DNA of 22,001 nucleotides from positions 1-22,001 of IMG/VR virus record IMGVR_UViG_3300035190_000171; one strand, given 5' to 3'. Made by a program: the position numbers and the translations under genes. Below are positions 10,101-15,790 of the stretch, piece after piece. The notes beneath the pieces are model-generated. The model searched no databases and was not told the DNA's origin. It saw only the letters and a program-made list of their open reading frames with translations. How positions within the stretch are numbered: position 1 is the first letter of the stretch; each line of letters starts with the position of its first letter. The stretch is from a virus.

Positions 10101-11281
10101 TAGGTGCCAACTTAAATGTTGCCGGCGGTGCAGTAATTAATCGTAATCAAACAGCTGAATCATTCCAAGTTAGAGGTCAATTTGCAACTACATTAATCTA
10201 TGCAGATTCAATAACAGATACAGTAACCATTGGCGGTAGCAATACTACTCCTGTTAGTGGTGCTACACTACGAATAAACGGCACAGGGGCAATGATATTG
10301 CCAGTAGGTACCACTGGTCAACGTCCAGGAGCAACCGGAAACGTCGATGTTGCGGGTATGTTGCGTGTTAACAGTTCATTAAGTATTCTAGAATATTATG
10401 ATGGTGATGCTTGGCAAAGTTCACAAGGTTCGTTTACAATAATTAACAGCGAATCATTTAGTGGTAATGGCGTTGCTACAGTATTTAATATGAGTGGATC
10501 TGCAACAACTGCATCGGCCATTGTAAGTATTAACGGTATTGTGCAAATACCGATAACTTCATACAGTATAACAGAAGCCGTACTAACATTTACAGAAGCA
10601 CCAGAAATAGGTGACATTATTGATGTTCGTAGATTAACTACAACTGCGTCAGTTGACGAACTTGGATTTAATCAAAATATATTTAAAGCTAACTTAGATT
10701 ATGCTTATATTAGTACAGGCACAGTAGGATCGGTTGAGAGATTACTAATCGATGATACAGGGTTAGTTACTGTTACTGGTAACATGGAAATTTACGGTAA
10801 TCTAACTGTCAGAGGTGACACAGCTGGGCAGATTAACATTGGTGACAGTACTGCTGACAATGTAGCTATTACAGCTGAGATTAACAGTAATTTAGTACCT
10901 AGTGCTAATAACACATTTGATTTAGGTAGCTCTACACAAAGATGGCGCGATGTTTACAGTCATGCAACTGTACACGATCAAACACCAACTAATGTTAGTG
11001 CTAATGCTACTCCTACCTTAATTGACACTTTTACAACGTCAACGTATTCTAGTGCAAAATATCTTGTACAGATTAAAGATGGCAGTGATATACAATCCGC
11101 CGAAGTATTGTTAATACAAGATACAGCTAATGCATTCATTACTACATATAGTGTGTTAAGTAGCAATGTTGAATTAGGTACATTTACAGCTAGCATAGAT
11201 AGTGGTAATGTAAACTTATTTTACACTAGTACCACAGCAACAAACAGCAACGTAAAAGTTCACACTACATATATTGTATAA
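4133..11281 (+). CDS. Giant modular tail fibre protein, 2382 residues
   Basis: By far the longest gene in the window. The N-terminal region (1-150) shares the GNLTVQG...FNRGS...IIWDE module with the gene at 485. Residues about 240-390 hold two repeats of the well-known fibre motif LVFSTSPVLTTPNIGTPSF with GVSGLATGVADFL. Most of the rest is a repeating beta unit with AVNGGDITTTAS, NNPTVVGSQ and NFAGAATTL; six NPTVVGSQ copies are present. Residues 1325-1420 are six exact 16-residue units of the type AVAVGxxAGxxxQ, resembling YadA/Hep_Hag head repeats. Residues about 2063-2170 hold the YYDGDAW unit and the SINGIVQIP domain. A FDLGSSTQRWRDV segment (about 2258-2271) and a C-terminal domain shared with the 713-residue fibre end the protein. 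It probably forms a long trimeric fibre used in host binding; this is inferred from modules and length. Confidence 0.85.
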   Translation: MSVLTRIKNNQITDSTILANTKIVPGSIVGSLFNTNLTMTSDVTITGNLTVQGSSTYLTVASTNTYVNDPLIVMNNAFAGTNTNDIGLLFNRGSDTNQAIIWDESEDEFRLIATSETGEIYGNVATSSYANVRVGNLNVEGAAAFGSLSTSGNIGAVNITLSGDAAVNGGDLTTTASTFNLVNSNATTVNFAGDATTLIVGSTTGTANIRNATVNLIGNTTVGGTLGVTGHVTLEGVTSTGATGTGNLVFSTSPVLTTPNIGTPSFANLTNATELPISTGVSGLATGVADFLVTPSSSNLISAVTDETGTGNLVFSASPVLTTPNIGTPSFANLTNAVALPVTSLTGLATGIADFLATPSSSNLISAVTDETGTGNLVFSTSPTLETSLATTSTNFDLLNTSATTVNFAGAATTLTIGATSGTLTVRNALLDVDGNATVGGTLGVTGNTTVTGDLAVNGGDITTTASTFNLLDANTTTVNAFGAATAIDLGATTGTLTLNNPTVVGSQSTQDLYNTTATTVNFAGAATTLTVGATSGNTAIRNNLNVGLTLTAQDINNTVIGNVTPAAATFTTANVQGNTSLGLTTAAAINNTPIGNATASSGSFTTLISSGVTQVNDTTVATSVGTGAFRVDGGASVAGNLWVGGNINVVGNTFTISGNTGQFFGDINGFGALYAGVAGFTSLPQTVLQVAADVNNYAQINFENVNTGTDASVDYVATSGNGDDTNHYINMGITSPNWDGTQENSLSNSLSGNDGYLYTQGDAGNGGNLVIGASTPNRTVSVIVGGNTASNITAVYRAPGTVSTNTTTGALTVVGGVGILGNVYANNLSTGGEISAADLTLTGDLGVNGGDITTTASTFNLLDANATTVNAFGAATSIDLGATTGTLTINNPTVVGSQTTQNLYNTTATTVNFAGAATTLNIGADTGTATINNNTIDLEGNVNVNKTTPSTNSTSGALVVDGGVGIAGNLNIGENVIITGNLTVQGDVTTLSTSTLDVEDLNITVAKGAVDSAAANGAGLTVDGANATLTYNHATTSWDLNKITRVTDDTNTTNETSGALRIAGGVAIAKDLFIGGGNVITDETTFNLLDATVTTLNIGGAATAIDLGAATGTLTINNPTVVGSQTTQDLYNTTATTVNFAGAAATLTIGAATGTTNIRNALVDIDGNATVGGDTTLTGDLAVNGGDLTSTATTFNLLNSTTLNINAFGAATDINMGVNNAAARFGIKTPNIWFDNLANLETYSSSIKVFNTSASTVNAFGAATTLILGSATGVANIRNATTNILGSLTVGGTITLPNGAVIKDTTGNGVTFGELAGTASSNATVAIGRAAANNGQKDYAVAVGSLAGNGNQNIGAVAVGYQAGQTDQGVGAVAIGRLAGGTTQGNTAIAIGLNSGASDQGINSIAIGTNAGKTSQAANTIIISATGIETNGVAAQTDSFYVNPIRNATGNVGTLQYNSVTKEVTYSLDLTLANITLTGDLAVNGGDITTTASTFNLVDANATTVNFAGAATTIDLGATTGTLTINNPTVVGSQTTQDLYNTTATTLNFAGAATTLIVGATTGIANIRNATTNVIGNATVGGTLGVTGDTTLTGDLAVNGGDITTTATTATVFNTNATTVSAFGAATTLGIGATTGTLTLNTPTVVGSQSTQDLYNTTATTLNFAGAATTLTIGAVTGTANIRNATTNIIGNATIGGTLGVTGAVTFTDDIAVNGGDITTTATTATVFNTNATTVDAFKAATDLEFGATTGTLTLNNPTVVGSQTTQDLYNTTATTVNFAGAATTLNIGADTGTVTINNNTVNLEGNVNINKTTPSTNSTSGALIVDGGAGVAGNLNVAANSQIVVGAELNSITLANIGAAFFGNIDLAYKIELQNISSDSLALSEIRIHNDASTDENDQNIRVGIASSTYTNAQRTIFKPNDGYVYNMEGNLLVGSDTSDVIIFVGGRNAEDELVRFSNNNSNVTILSNTISTSSTTGALTVRGGVGLGANLNVAGGAVINRNQTAESFQVRGQFATTLIYADSITDTVTIGGSNTTPVSGATLRINGTGAMILPVGTTGQRPGATGNVDVAGMLRVNSSLSILEYYDGDAWQSSQGSFTIINSESFSGNGVATVFNMSGSATTASAIVSINGIVQIPITSYSITEAVLTFTEAPEIGDIIDVRRLTTTASVDELGFNQNIFKANLDYAYISTGTVGSVERLLIDDTGLVTVTGNMEIYGNLTVRGDTAGQINIGDSTADNVAITAEINSNLVPSANNTFDLGSSTQRWRDVYSHATVHDQTPTNVSANATPTLIDTFTTSTYSSAKYLVQIKDGSDIQSAEVLLIQDTANAFITTYSVLSSNVELGTFTASIDSGNVNLFYTSTTATNSNVKVHTTYIV
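4862..5272 (+). repeat. Tandem 192-195 bp repeats inside the giant fibre gene
   Basis: The GTGNLVFS-coding unit begins at 4862, 5057 and 5249. The first two copies are nearly full length and the third diverges soon after it starts. Within them a 63-base stretch at 5018-5080 is repeated without any mismatch at 5210-5272, including silent positions, so the duplication is recent or kept uniform by recombination. Confidence 0.85.
8105..8392 (+). repeat. Six 48-bp units coding YadA-head-like 16-residue repeats
   Basis: Units start at 8105, 8153, 8201, 8249, 8297 and 8345, with a partial seventh at 8393. Each codes a unit such as AVAVGYQAGQTDQGVG. The period is exact but the DNA of the units differs, so the repetition is kept by protein structure and is not a fresh duplication. 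Such A-x-A-x-G repeats form left-handed beta-rolls in trimeric autotransporter heads. Confidence 0.8.
8579..9613 (+). repeat. Three tandem 345-bp (115-residue) repeats in the giant fibre gene
   Basis: Copies start at the codon for Ala of AVNGGDIT at 8579, 8924 and 9269, exactly 345 bases apart. The second and third share the TTTATTATVFNTNATTV version of the segment, so they are closest to each other. The third copy switches after about 230 bases into the NVNINKTTPSTNSTSG block, which also occurs near 6960. Further dispersed copies of the same unit occur near 4629, 5499, 6673 and 7678. Confidence 0.8.
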
Positions 11282-11292
11282 AGAAAAGATAA

Positions 11293-12030
11293 ATGTTAAA
11301 ACTTAATAAATTATACAGACAAGGATACACTGGCGAACAAATTATTGCCAGTCGTTTCTTAGAAAATGGTAGTTGGACCACAGCTACAGAGCATGTACCT
11401 AGTAATGTAGCTAACAATCAAGTATCAAATCGAGCCGCAGTATTTGGTAATGGTCACGGGCGTGACAAGTTTGATCCAAAATTAATTATCAATCATAAAA
11501 GCGGACTATTAGGTGCAGATACTCTACAGACTTATGCCTGTAACGCATTTTATCGAGACTATACACCTGATTTCTTAGTAGTAACAGATCGTCGCGTAGC
11601 TAAAGAAATAGTTGATACTAATTTTACACAAAATAATATTATCTATACAAGAGTTGACATTACCTTAGAATTTCCTAAAAAATTCTATTTGATACCACAT
11701 GATGTTTATGCTGATGCCGGTACCACTGCGTTATACTTGGCAGCATTTGATGGACACAAAAGAATTTATATGTTAGGCTTCGATGGACAAGACACACCCG
11801 AATACAATAATAACATCTACGCTGGTACGAACGGATATGATGCCATTAAGTTTAACCTGTCAGATGAAAAATGGACAAATAATCAACTAACTGTGTTTAA
11901 TACATACAATGATGTAGACTTTGTACATGTCAGCGAAACCGGACGTCAAACTATACCAAAATTATGGAAATACTGCTCAAATCTGCGTAGAATTAGCTAT
12001 CGTGACATGGTTTTAGAAGCAGACTTATAG
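11293..12030 (+). CDS. DUF115/GT42-like Rossmann-type protein, possible glycan-modifying enzyme
   Basis: 245 residues. Residues 51-57 read FGNGHGR, 83-89 CNAFYRD, 92-99 PDFLVVTD, and 142-165 hold AGTTALYLAAF followed by KRIYMLGFDG. This order (glycine-rich loop, NA-Y-x-D, P-D-x-x-x-x-x-D, and a helix ending in I-Y-x-L-G-x-D) is that of the DUF115/motility-accessory-factor and GT42 sialyltransferase-like fold. Family members transfer sugars or act on nucleotide-linked substrates. It follows the giant fibre gene by 11 bases, with only a weak purine-rich ribosome site, so it is probably co-transcribed and may depend on coupling. Modification of fibre proteins or of host surface glycans is an inference. 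The 3' end overlaps the Nudix gene of the other strand by 6 bases. Confidence 0.6.
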   Translation: MLKLNKLYRQGYTGEQIIASRFLENGSWTTATEHVPSNVANNQVSNRAAVFGNGHGRDKFDPKLIINHKSGLLGADTLQTYACNAFYRDYTPDFLVVTDRRVAKEIVDTNFTQNNIIYTRVDITLEFPKKFYLIPHDVYADAGTTALYLAAFDGHKRIYMLGFDGQDTPEYNNNIYAGTNGYDAIKFNLSDEKWTNNQLTVFNTYNDVDFVHVSETGRQTIPKLWKYCSNLRRISYRDMVLEADL

Positions 12031-12042
12031 TACAGCTTCTAA
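12013..12042. terminator. Inverted repeat spanning two convergent stop codons
   Basis: TTAGAAGC (12013-12020) and GCTTCTAA (12035-12042) are exact inverted copies around a 14-base loop that contains both stop codons. A hairpin would form in either transcript. No T tract follows on either side, so it is not a standard intrinsic terminator; it may protect or define mRNA ends. The symmetry also makes both proteins end in Leu-Glu-Ala-x-Leu. Confidence 0.35.
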
Positions 12043-12477
12043 GGTCTTGATCTTAGCAATAACAGCTTCAAAATTGATAGTTCGCCAAACTCCTGGATGT
12101 AATGGTTTAGGATGATCTTCTAAACTGACCCAACAATATCCGCGATGTTCGTAATTTATATACGGCACAAATTCTTCATCTACCGGTATTATAAATGTAT
12201 GATAGATAAATTTGTCGTTGTCGCTGGTAAATTTTTCAATTGGTATTACTTTGCTGTAACTAAAATCGTATCCTATTTCTTCACTTAGTTCTCGATGCAG
12301 AGATTCTAGTAATTGCTCACCTGACTCAATTCCTCCGCCGGCAAGACCCCATGTACCTGCATACTTTTTTGTGTTTCGAAGTAAAAATAGATAACGTTTA
12401 GTAGAGGTACAATAGATAAACGTACCTACTCCTTTTATAGGACTAGGATTAGCCGTATGTTTTTGTGCTATATGCAT
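12025..12477 (-). CDS. Nudix hydrolase
   Basis: 150 residues. The full Nudix box G-x5-E-x7-R-E-U-x-E-E-x-G-U is present: G48, E54, R62-E63, E66-E67, G69 and Y70. The metal-binding glutamates are all in place, so the enzyme should be active. Nudix enzymes cleave nucleoside diphosphates linked to another group; the substrate cannot be read from the sequence. A GTWGLAGGG lead-in and a C-terminal RGYCWVSLEDHPKPLHPG stretch are typical of the mutT-like type. It is the third gene of the minus-strand neck operon, 8 bases after the gp15-like stop, so it is likely expressed late, unusual for a nucleotide enzyme. A housekeeping role in cleaning the nucleotide pool, or mRNA decapping as for T4 NudE-like enzymes, is possible. 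Confidence 0.88.
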   Translation of the reverse strand: MHIAQKHTANPSPIKGVGTFIYCTSTKRYLFLLRNTKKYAGTWGLAGGGIESGEQLLESLHRELSEEIGYDFSYSKVIPIEKFTSDNDKFIYHTFIIPVDEEFVPYINYEHRGYCWVSLEDHPKPLHPGVWRTINFEAVIAKIKTLEAVL

Positions 12478-12485
12478 AGATAGAA

Positions 12486-13892
12486 TTAAAGGATCAATGA
12501 CCAGGATCCATTCTTATATTCGCCTTCCCAACTTTTCACCCATTGATCTCCGTTCCACTTATATTGAGTACCTGTGTTAAGGTTGCTTACATATTGTATA
12601 CTCGACGATAGTTGACTGTCAAATGAAACAGTCCATTGAACACCATTGTATTGAATAATGTCATTGGCGTGTGCAACTAATTCAACACCGTTTGTTCCTC
12701 TCCATAATGGAGCACCATCTCCTGAAGTAGTTCCTGATATTCCTATGTCGTTTAATATTAGAAATCTAGTACCGGTTACTGCAGCTTGAACTAGAGCAAT
12801 GACAGAATCTTTTCTAGGATCAATGATAGCATTAATATTGTCCAGTGTGTTAGTTGGATAAGTGTCAATGTCGGCGTTAAAAATTAAAAGAGAATTGTCT
12901 GTAGGGTGGTAGCTTACTGTGCCAACAACTTCAGTGAGCTCGTCTTCGCTTAATAAACGCACCTGACTCGTACCATTTTCTAAAACACCATATACGTTAA
13001 TTAAATTTGGCCAATCATCACTGGTACCAATTTTAGTTTGTGTTTCTAATGTAGGGTCTCTAGGATCTGCAATTTCTTGTACTTTTAACAATGTTAAAGT
13101 ATTTCCGACTAACAATACACCATAATTCATAGGAGTAAAATATTGTCTCTCCCCTAATAGATTAGTGTCATTGTACACAGCCGAACTTAAGTCCCCGTCG
13201 GCATCGTGAATACTAGCAATAATTTTTTGGATAACTCCAAGTTTTTTAACTTTAGCCGGAGGACTAATCCAAATTGGTAATTTAAATGCTAGTGTAGCAA
13301 CATCAATTGGATTGTCTGTTCCTATAGGAACACTACGGCTAGTCCAGGTAGTTGAGTCTAAATATATCACGCTTAGACTAGTCCAGTCTATGTAATTGTC
13401 GGTACTTTGTATTTCTAAACTTGGATTAAACAGTACCTGAAGTTGTTCTAATAGCTGTAATTTTTGTTTAGTATTACTAGTCCAAATATCAACCTTTAAA
13501 TCTAACATATAAGGAACGGGCATTAATCGTTCAACTGTAAAGGCATTTCCTTGTGTTTGTTCATATTCTTGAGTAACATCGTTATATGTTCGTTGACGAA
13601 TATTTAATTTACTTATAAAACTAGGCTCTTGTATGCGATCTCGATCGTAGGCTAATCCGTTGATGTATACCGTCATTGCGGGCACAGTAGGTAAAGAGTT
13701 TTCACTATTGTTAGCAATAATTTGTGCTACTTGACGACTACCGTCGCCGTAGAATACAGGAACACGTTGTAATGTAGTATTGCCCTGTTGGTCTTTACCA
13801 AATTCGACTTGAAAGCCGCTGATCATACGAATAAATTGAACTAGAAATCTTTCAATTTGTGCATCATAAAAATATTGTTGAAGTGCAGCCAT
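12486..13892 (-). CDS. gp15-like tail sheath stabiliser with C-terminal extension
   Basis: 468 residues, against about 270 for T4 gp15. The N-terminal 230 residues fit the family: YFYDAQIERF (7-16), VPVFYGDGSRQ (44-54), VPAMTVYINGL (70-80), ERLMPVPYMLDLKVDIWTSN (121-140) and FNPSLEIQSTDNYIDWTSLS (155-174). In T4 gp15 caps the upper end of the tail and binds the last sheath ring and the neck. The remaining 240 residues are an extension with two aromatic YNGVQW and WNGDQW units of the module seen across the window's virion proteins. It starts 3 bases after the gp14-like gene and precedes the Nudix gene, all from the late promoter near 15280. The identification of the first half is fairly sure from remembered marine T4-like homologues; the function of the extension is unknown. 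Confidence 0.78.
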   Translation of the reverse strand: MAALQQYFYDAQIERFLVQFIRMISGFQVEFGKDQQGNTTLQRVPVFYGDGSRQVAQIIANNSENSLPTVPAMTVYINGLAYDRDRIQEPSFISKLNIRQRTYNDVTQEYEQTQGNAFTVERLMPVPYMLDLKVDIWTSNTKQKLQLLEQLQVLFNPSLEIQSTDNYIDWTSLSVIYLDSTTWTSRSVPIGTDNPIDVATLAFKLPIWISPPAKVKKLGVIQKIIASIHDADGDLSSAVYNDTNLLGERQYFTPMNYGVLLVGNTLTLLKVQEIADPRDPTLETQTKIGTSDDWPNLINVYGVLENGTSQVRLLSEDELTEVVGTVSYHPTDNSLLIFNADIDTYPTNTLDNINAIIDPRKDSVIALVQAAVTGTRFLILNDIGISGTTSGDGAPLWRGTNGVELVAHANDIIQYNGVQWTVSFDSQLSSSIQYVSNLNTGTQYKWNGDQWVKSWEGEYKNGSWSLIL

Positions 13893-13895
13893 AAA

Positions 13896-15251
13896 TTAAT
13901 TATCCGATGAGGGTCTTAGCGCATCGCTCAGACTTTGACGTTGATGTGTGACATTTGCATATACAGTATATTCTAATACGTCATTTACATTTAATGTGTT
14001 TGACACTGTGAATGATAAATTTCCGCTACTATTACTAACAGTATTATTAATCAGCATATTATTAAGTTTAGTTTTAATACCGTATAGACTGTTAAATAAT
14101 GTTTTAGTAATTACTCGATTGTTGCTTAAGGTAAATGATTGAGTATGTGCATTGGCTAATGGCGTATAAGGATTAGCAACACGAATAGCGTCCCAAGCAA
14201 TAGCATCTTTAAAGTTTTTATCATTATTATTAATAAAAGAACTAAGTTGAGTTTTATTGTTTACTCCGGGAGTAAGGTTCGTTCGAACTGAGTCTTCAAT
14301 TTTAACCCAGCGTCGGCCATCATATCGAAATAATCGATTGGGCACATAGTCGATTCGTAAATAGTAATCACCTATAGTAGAAGTACTAGGAAATGCAATC
14401 CCAGCCGCTACAGCTCCGCCGTTTGGAACTAAACCGTCACCTGTTAAATATCCTTGTACTTTACCTGAACTCGATGTTGTGACAGGGTTTCCGGGATAAC
14501 CAGAATCATCAAACACCGGAGCATGATATATACCGCTGGTGTCGTAACCACTTGCTGGCACTTCTTCTTCGGCACGTGCAACAATAGCATCATTTATAGC
14601 AAGAAACTTATCATAGGTGCTAAACAAGTCACCAATGGCAGTGTCTTCAACTCCGTCGTTGTCTGTATCGACTTTGATAAAATTTAAGATATCTTTGTAT
14701 TCTTGGCTGTCGACCAATGGTTGAACTTTAACTCGCCATAAATGTGGATACCAAGTTGGAGCGAATCCTTCTGCGGCTCGAGTAGCATCGGTGACAACAT
14801 AATACCTTTTAAGTGCTGCAGGAAGACTGTCATCTAACGGATAAAAGTCTTTGAGATGAGGCAACTCCATAACATCACCTACCATAATCTTACGACCAAA
14901 TGTTTCTATCATATCGTTTAGGTGAAACACCATAAACATAGTATCACCAGTTAGAAATAGACCAAATTGACTTAGGTCGAAATCGTTATCGTTTAATCGA
15001 TAAAGACTGCGTAGTACATAGATATCCGGATCGTATTTGCGATCACGATTTTCTAAAAACAACAAATCTTGAATACTAGTGATACCAGTAATACCAGGCT
15101 CTGTGTTACTAACGAACCCAGTTTCTGCTGGTCCCAGGTACTTGTGTATGTTTACATCAGTGCCGCCCACAGTGAGCATTTCGCTCATTCTGCGATCAAA
15201 AAATTTGTAATCGTTGCCCTTGTTAGGACGATACAGTGACAATCTTGGCAT
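13896..15251 (-). CDS. gp14-like neck protein with extension
   Basis: 451 residues, against 256 for T4 gp14. The start region has RPNKGNDYKFFDRR (8-21) and VGGTDVNIHKYLGP (28-41). Further on are FLENRDRKYDPD (65-76), MELPHLKDFYPLDD (128-141), KRYYVVTDATRAAEGF (148-163) and WYPHLWRVK (167-175), which I recognise from neck proteins of marine T4-like phages. gp14 joins the head portal and gp13 to the tail. The second half includes a GDYYLRIDYV...FRYDGRRW unit of the recurring module. It is the first gene of a minus-strand late operon; an AGGA lies 7 bases before the ATG and a late box 24 bases upstream. Its partner gp13 lies on the opposite strand, unlike in T4. Confidence 0.75.
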   Translation of the reverse strand: MPRLSLYRPNKGNDYKFFDRRMSEMLTVGGTDVNIHKYLGPAETGFVSNTEPGITGITSIQDLLFLENRDRKYDPDIYVLRSLYRLNDNDFDLSQFGLFLTGDTMFMVFHLNDMIETFGRKIMVGDVMELPHLKDFYPLDDSLPAALKRYYVVTDATRAAEGFAPTWYPHLWRVKVQPLVDSQEYKDILNFIKVDTDNDGVEDTAIGDLFSTYDKFLAINDAIVARAEEEVPASGYDTSGIYHAPVFDDSGYPGNPVTTSSSGKVQGYLTGDGLVPNGGAVAAGIAFPSTSTIGDYYLRIDYVPNRLFRYDGRRWVKIEDSVRTNLTPGVNNKTQLSSFINNNDKNFKDAIAWDAIRVANPYTPLANAHTQSFTLSNNRVITKTLFNSLYGIKTKLNNMLINNTVSNSSGNLSFTVSNTLNVNDVLEYTVYANVTHQRQSLSDALRPSSDN

Positions 15252-15274
15252 TACTATATCCTATCTTATGTTAC

Positions 15275-15282
15275 TATTTAGC
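15275..15282 (-). promoter_or_regulatory. Late promoter box for the minus-strand neck operon
   Basis: On the minus strand the sequence reads GCTAAATA, identical to the box before the fibre gene at 1867. It ends 24 bases before the ATG of the gp14-like gene, giving a short leader with an AGGA ribosome site. It lies back to back with a sigma70 promoter on the plus strand. Confidence 0.6.
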
Positions 15283-15285
15283 TGA

Positions 15286-15314
15286 TTGACTTCTATGTCA
15301 AATGATAGTATACT
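15286..15314 (+). promoter_or_regulatory. Near-consensus sigma70 promoter (TTGACT-17-TATACT)
   Basis: TTGACT at 15286-15291 and TATACT at 15309-15314 are separated by 17 bases. Each hexamer differs from consensus at one position. The expected transcription start is near 15321, 3 bases before the ATG at 15324. This is a host-polymerase, early-type promoter in a region otherwise read from late boxes. Confidence 0.8.
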
Positions 15315-15323
15315 TATGAAACT

Positions 15324-15593
15324 ATGAGTAACCAAATACAAACAAGTCTAGATTGGCCTGATGTGCAGACAGCTATGGAAGCACCATTGCACAATATGAA
15401 AAAATACACACATGAAATGTGGAATATCAGTCATAATATTGGCTTGATGGTTAAAGAACTAAGTAAAGAAGAAATCAATTGTCGTAGACACCAAAAGCAG
15501 ACTAGACTACATGCAGAACAGGTGGCTAAGATAAATGAACATATAGCAGACTACGAACGTATGATAACGTTTGCTGTATTATTAGCAGGTTGA
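15324..15593 (+). CDS. Small helical protein of unknown function, probably early
   Basis: 89 residues, mostly alpha-helical, with charged heptad-like stretches (EEINCRRHQKQTRLHAEQVA) that could form a short coiled coil, and no signal peptide. I do not recognise the family. There is no Shine-Dalgarno sequence before the ATG, and the sigma70 promoter would start the mRNA about 3 bases upstream, so the message would be nearly leaderless. The stop codon TGA lies inside the -35 hexamer of the next promoter. Small helical proteins made early by T4-like phages often bind host proteins, but nothing here points to a target. Confidence 0.7.
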   Translation: MSNQIQTSLDWPDVQTAMEAPLHNMKKYTHEMWNISHNIGLMVKELSKEEINCRRHQKQTRLHAEQVAKINEHIADYERMITFAVLLAG

Positions 15594-15618
15594 CAAAATA
15601 CCAAAAAGGCTATATAAT
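15590..15618 (+). promoter_or_regulatory. Perfect-consensus sigma70 promoter (TTGACA-17-TATAAT)
   Basis: TTGACA at 15590-15595 and TATAAT at 15613-15618 match the bacterial consensus at all 12 positions, with the ideal 17-base spacer. The -35 overlaps the stop codon of the upstream gene. The start of transcription is expected near 15625, at or next to the ATG at 15626. A perfect match is rare and suggests strong early transcription by host polymerase. Confidence 0.88.
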
Positions 15619-15625
15619 GTTAATA

Positions 15626-15790
15626 ATGACTATAGAAGAAGCACACGTTGCAGTACAGTTTTATGATAGAAATTTATGGACTGCCCTCGCACAAATGGAT
15701 AGTGAGTGGGATGATCTAGATACATACGATCGTACAGCATACAAAATGATTAAACGAGAGCTAGAAAAGGAAATGGCAAATGGCAATTAA
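15626..15790 (+). CDS. Small acidic protein of unknown function, probably early
   Basis: 54 residues from the ATG at 15626 (MTIEEAHVAVQFYDRNLW), helical and acidic in the middle with SEWDDLDTYDRT. I do not recognise it. Start choice: the promoter just upstream would begin the mRNA at this ATG, giving a leaderless message. An in-frame ATG at 15617 lies inside the -10 hexamer and could only be used on read-through mRNA, where AAAAGG provides a ribosome site 7 bases before it. A TTG at 15590 opens the frame further but overlaps the upstream gene and the -35. The 3' end overlaps the next gene by 11 bases, so the two are translationally coupled. Confidence 0.65.
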   Translation: MTIEEAHVAVQFYDRNLWTALAQMDSEWDDLDTYDRTAYKMIKRELEKEMANGN

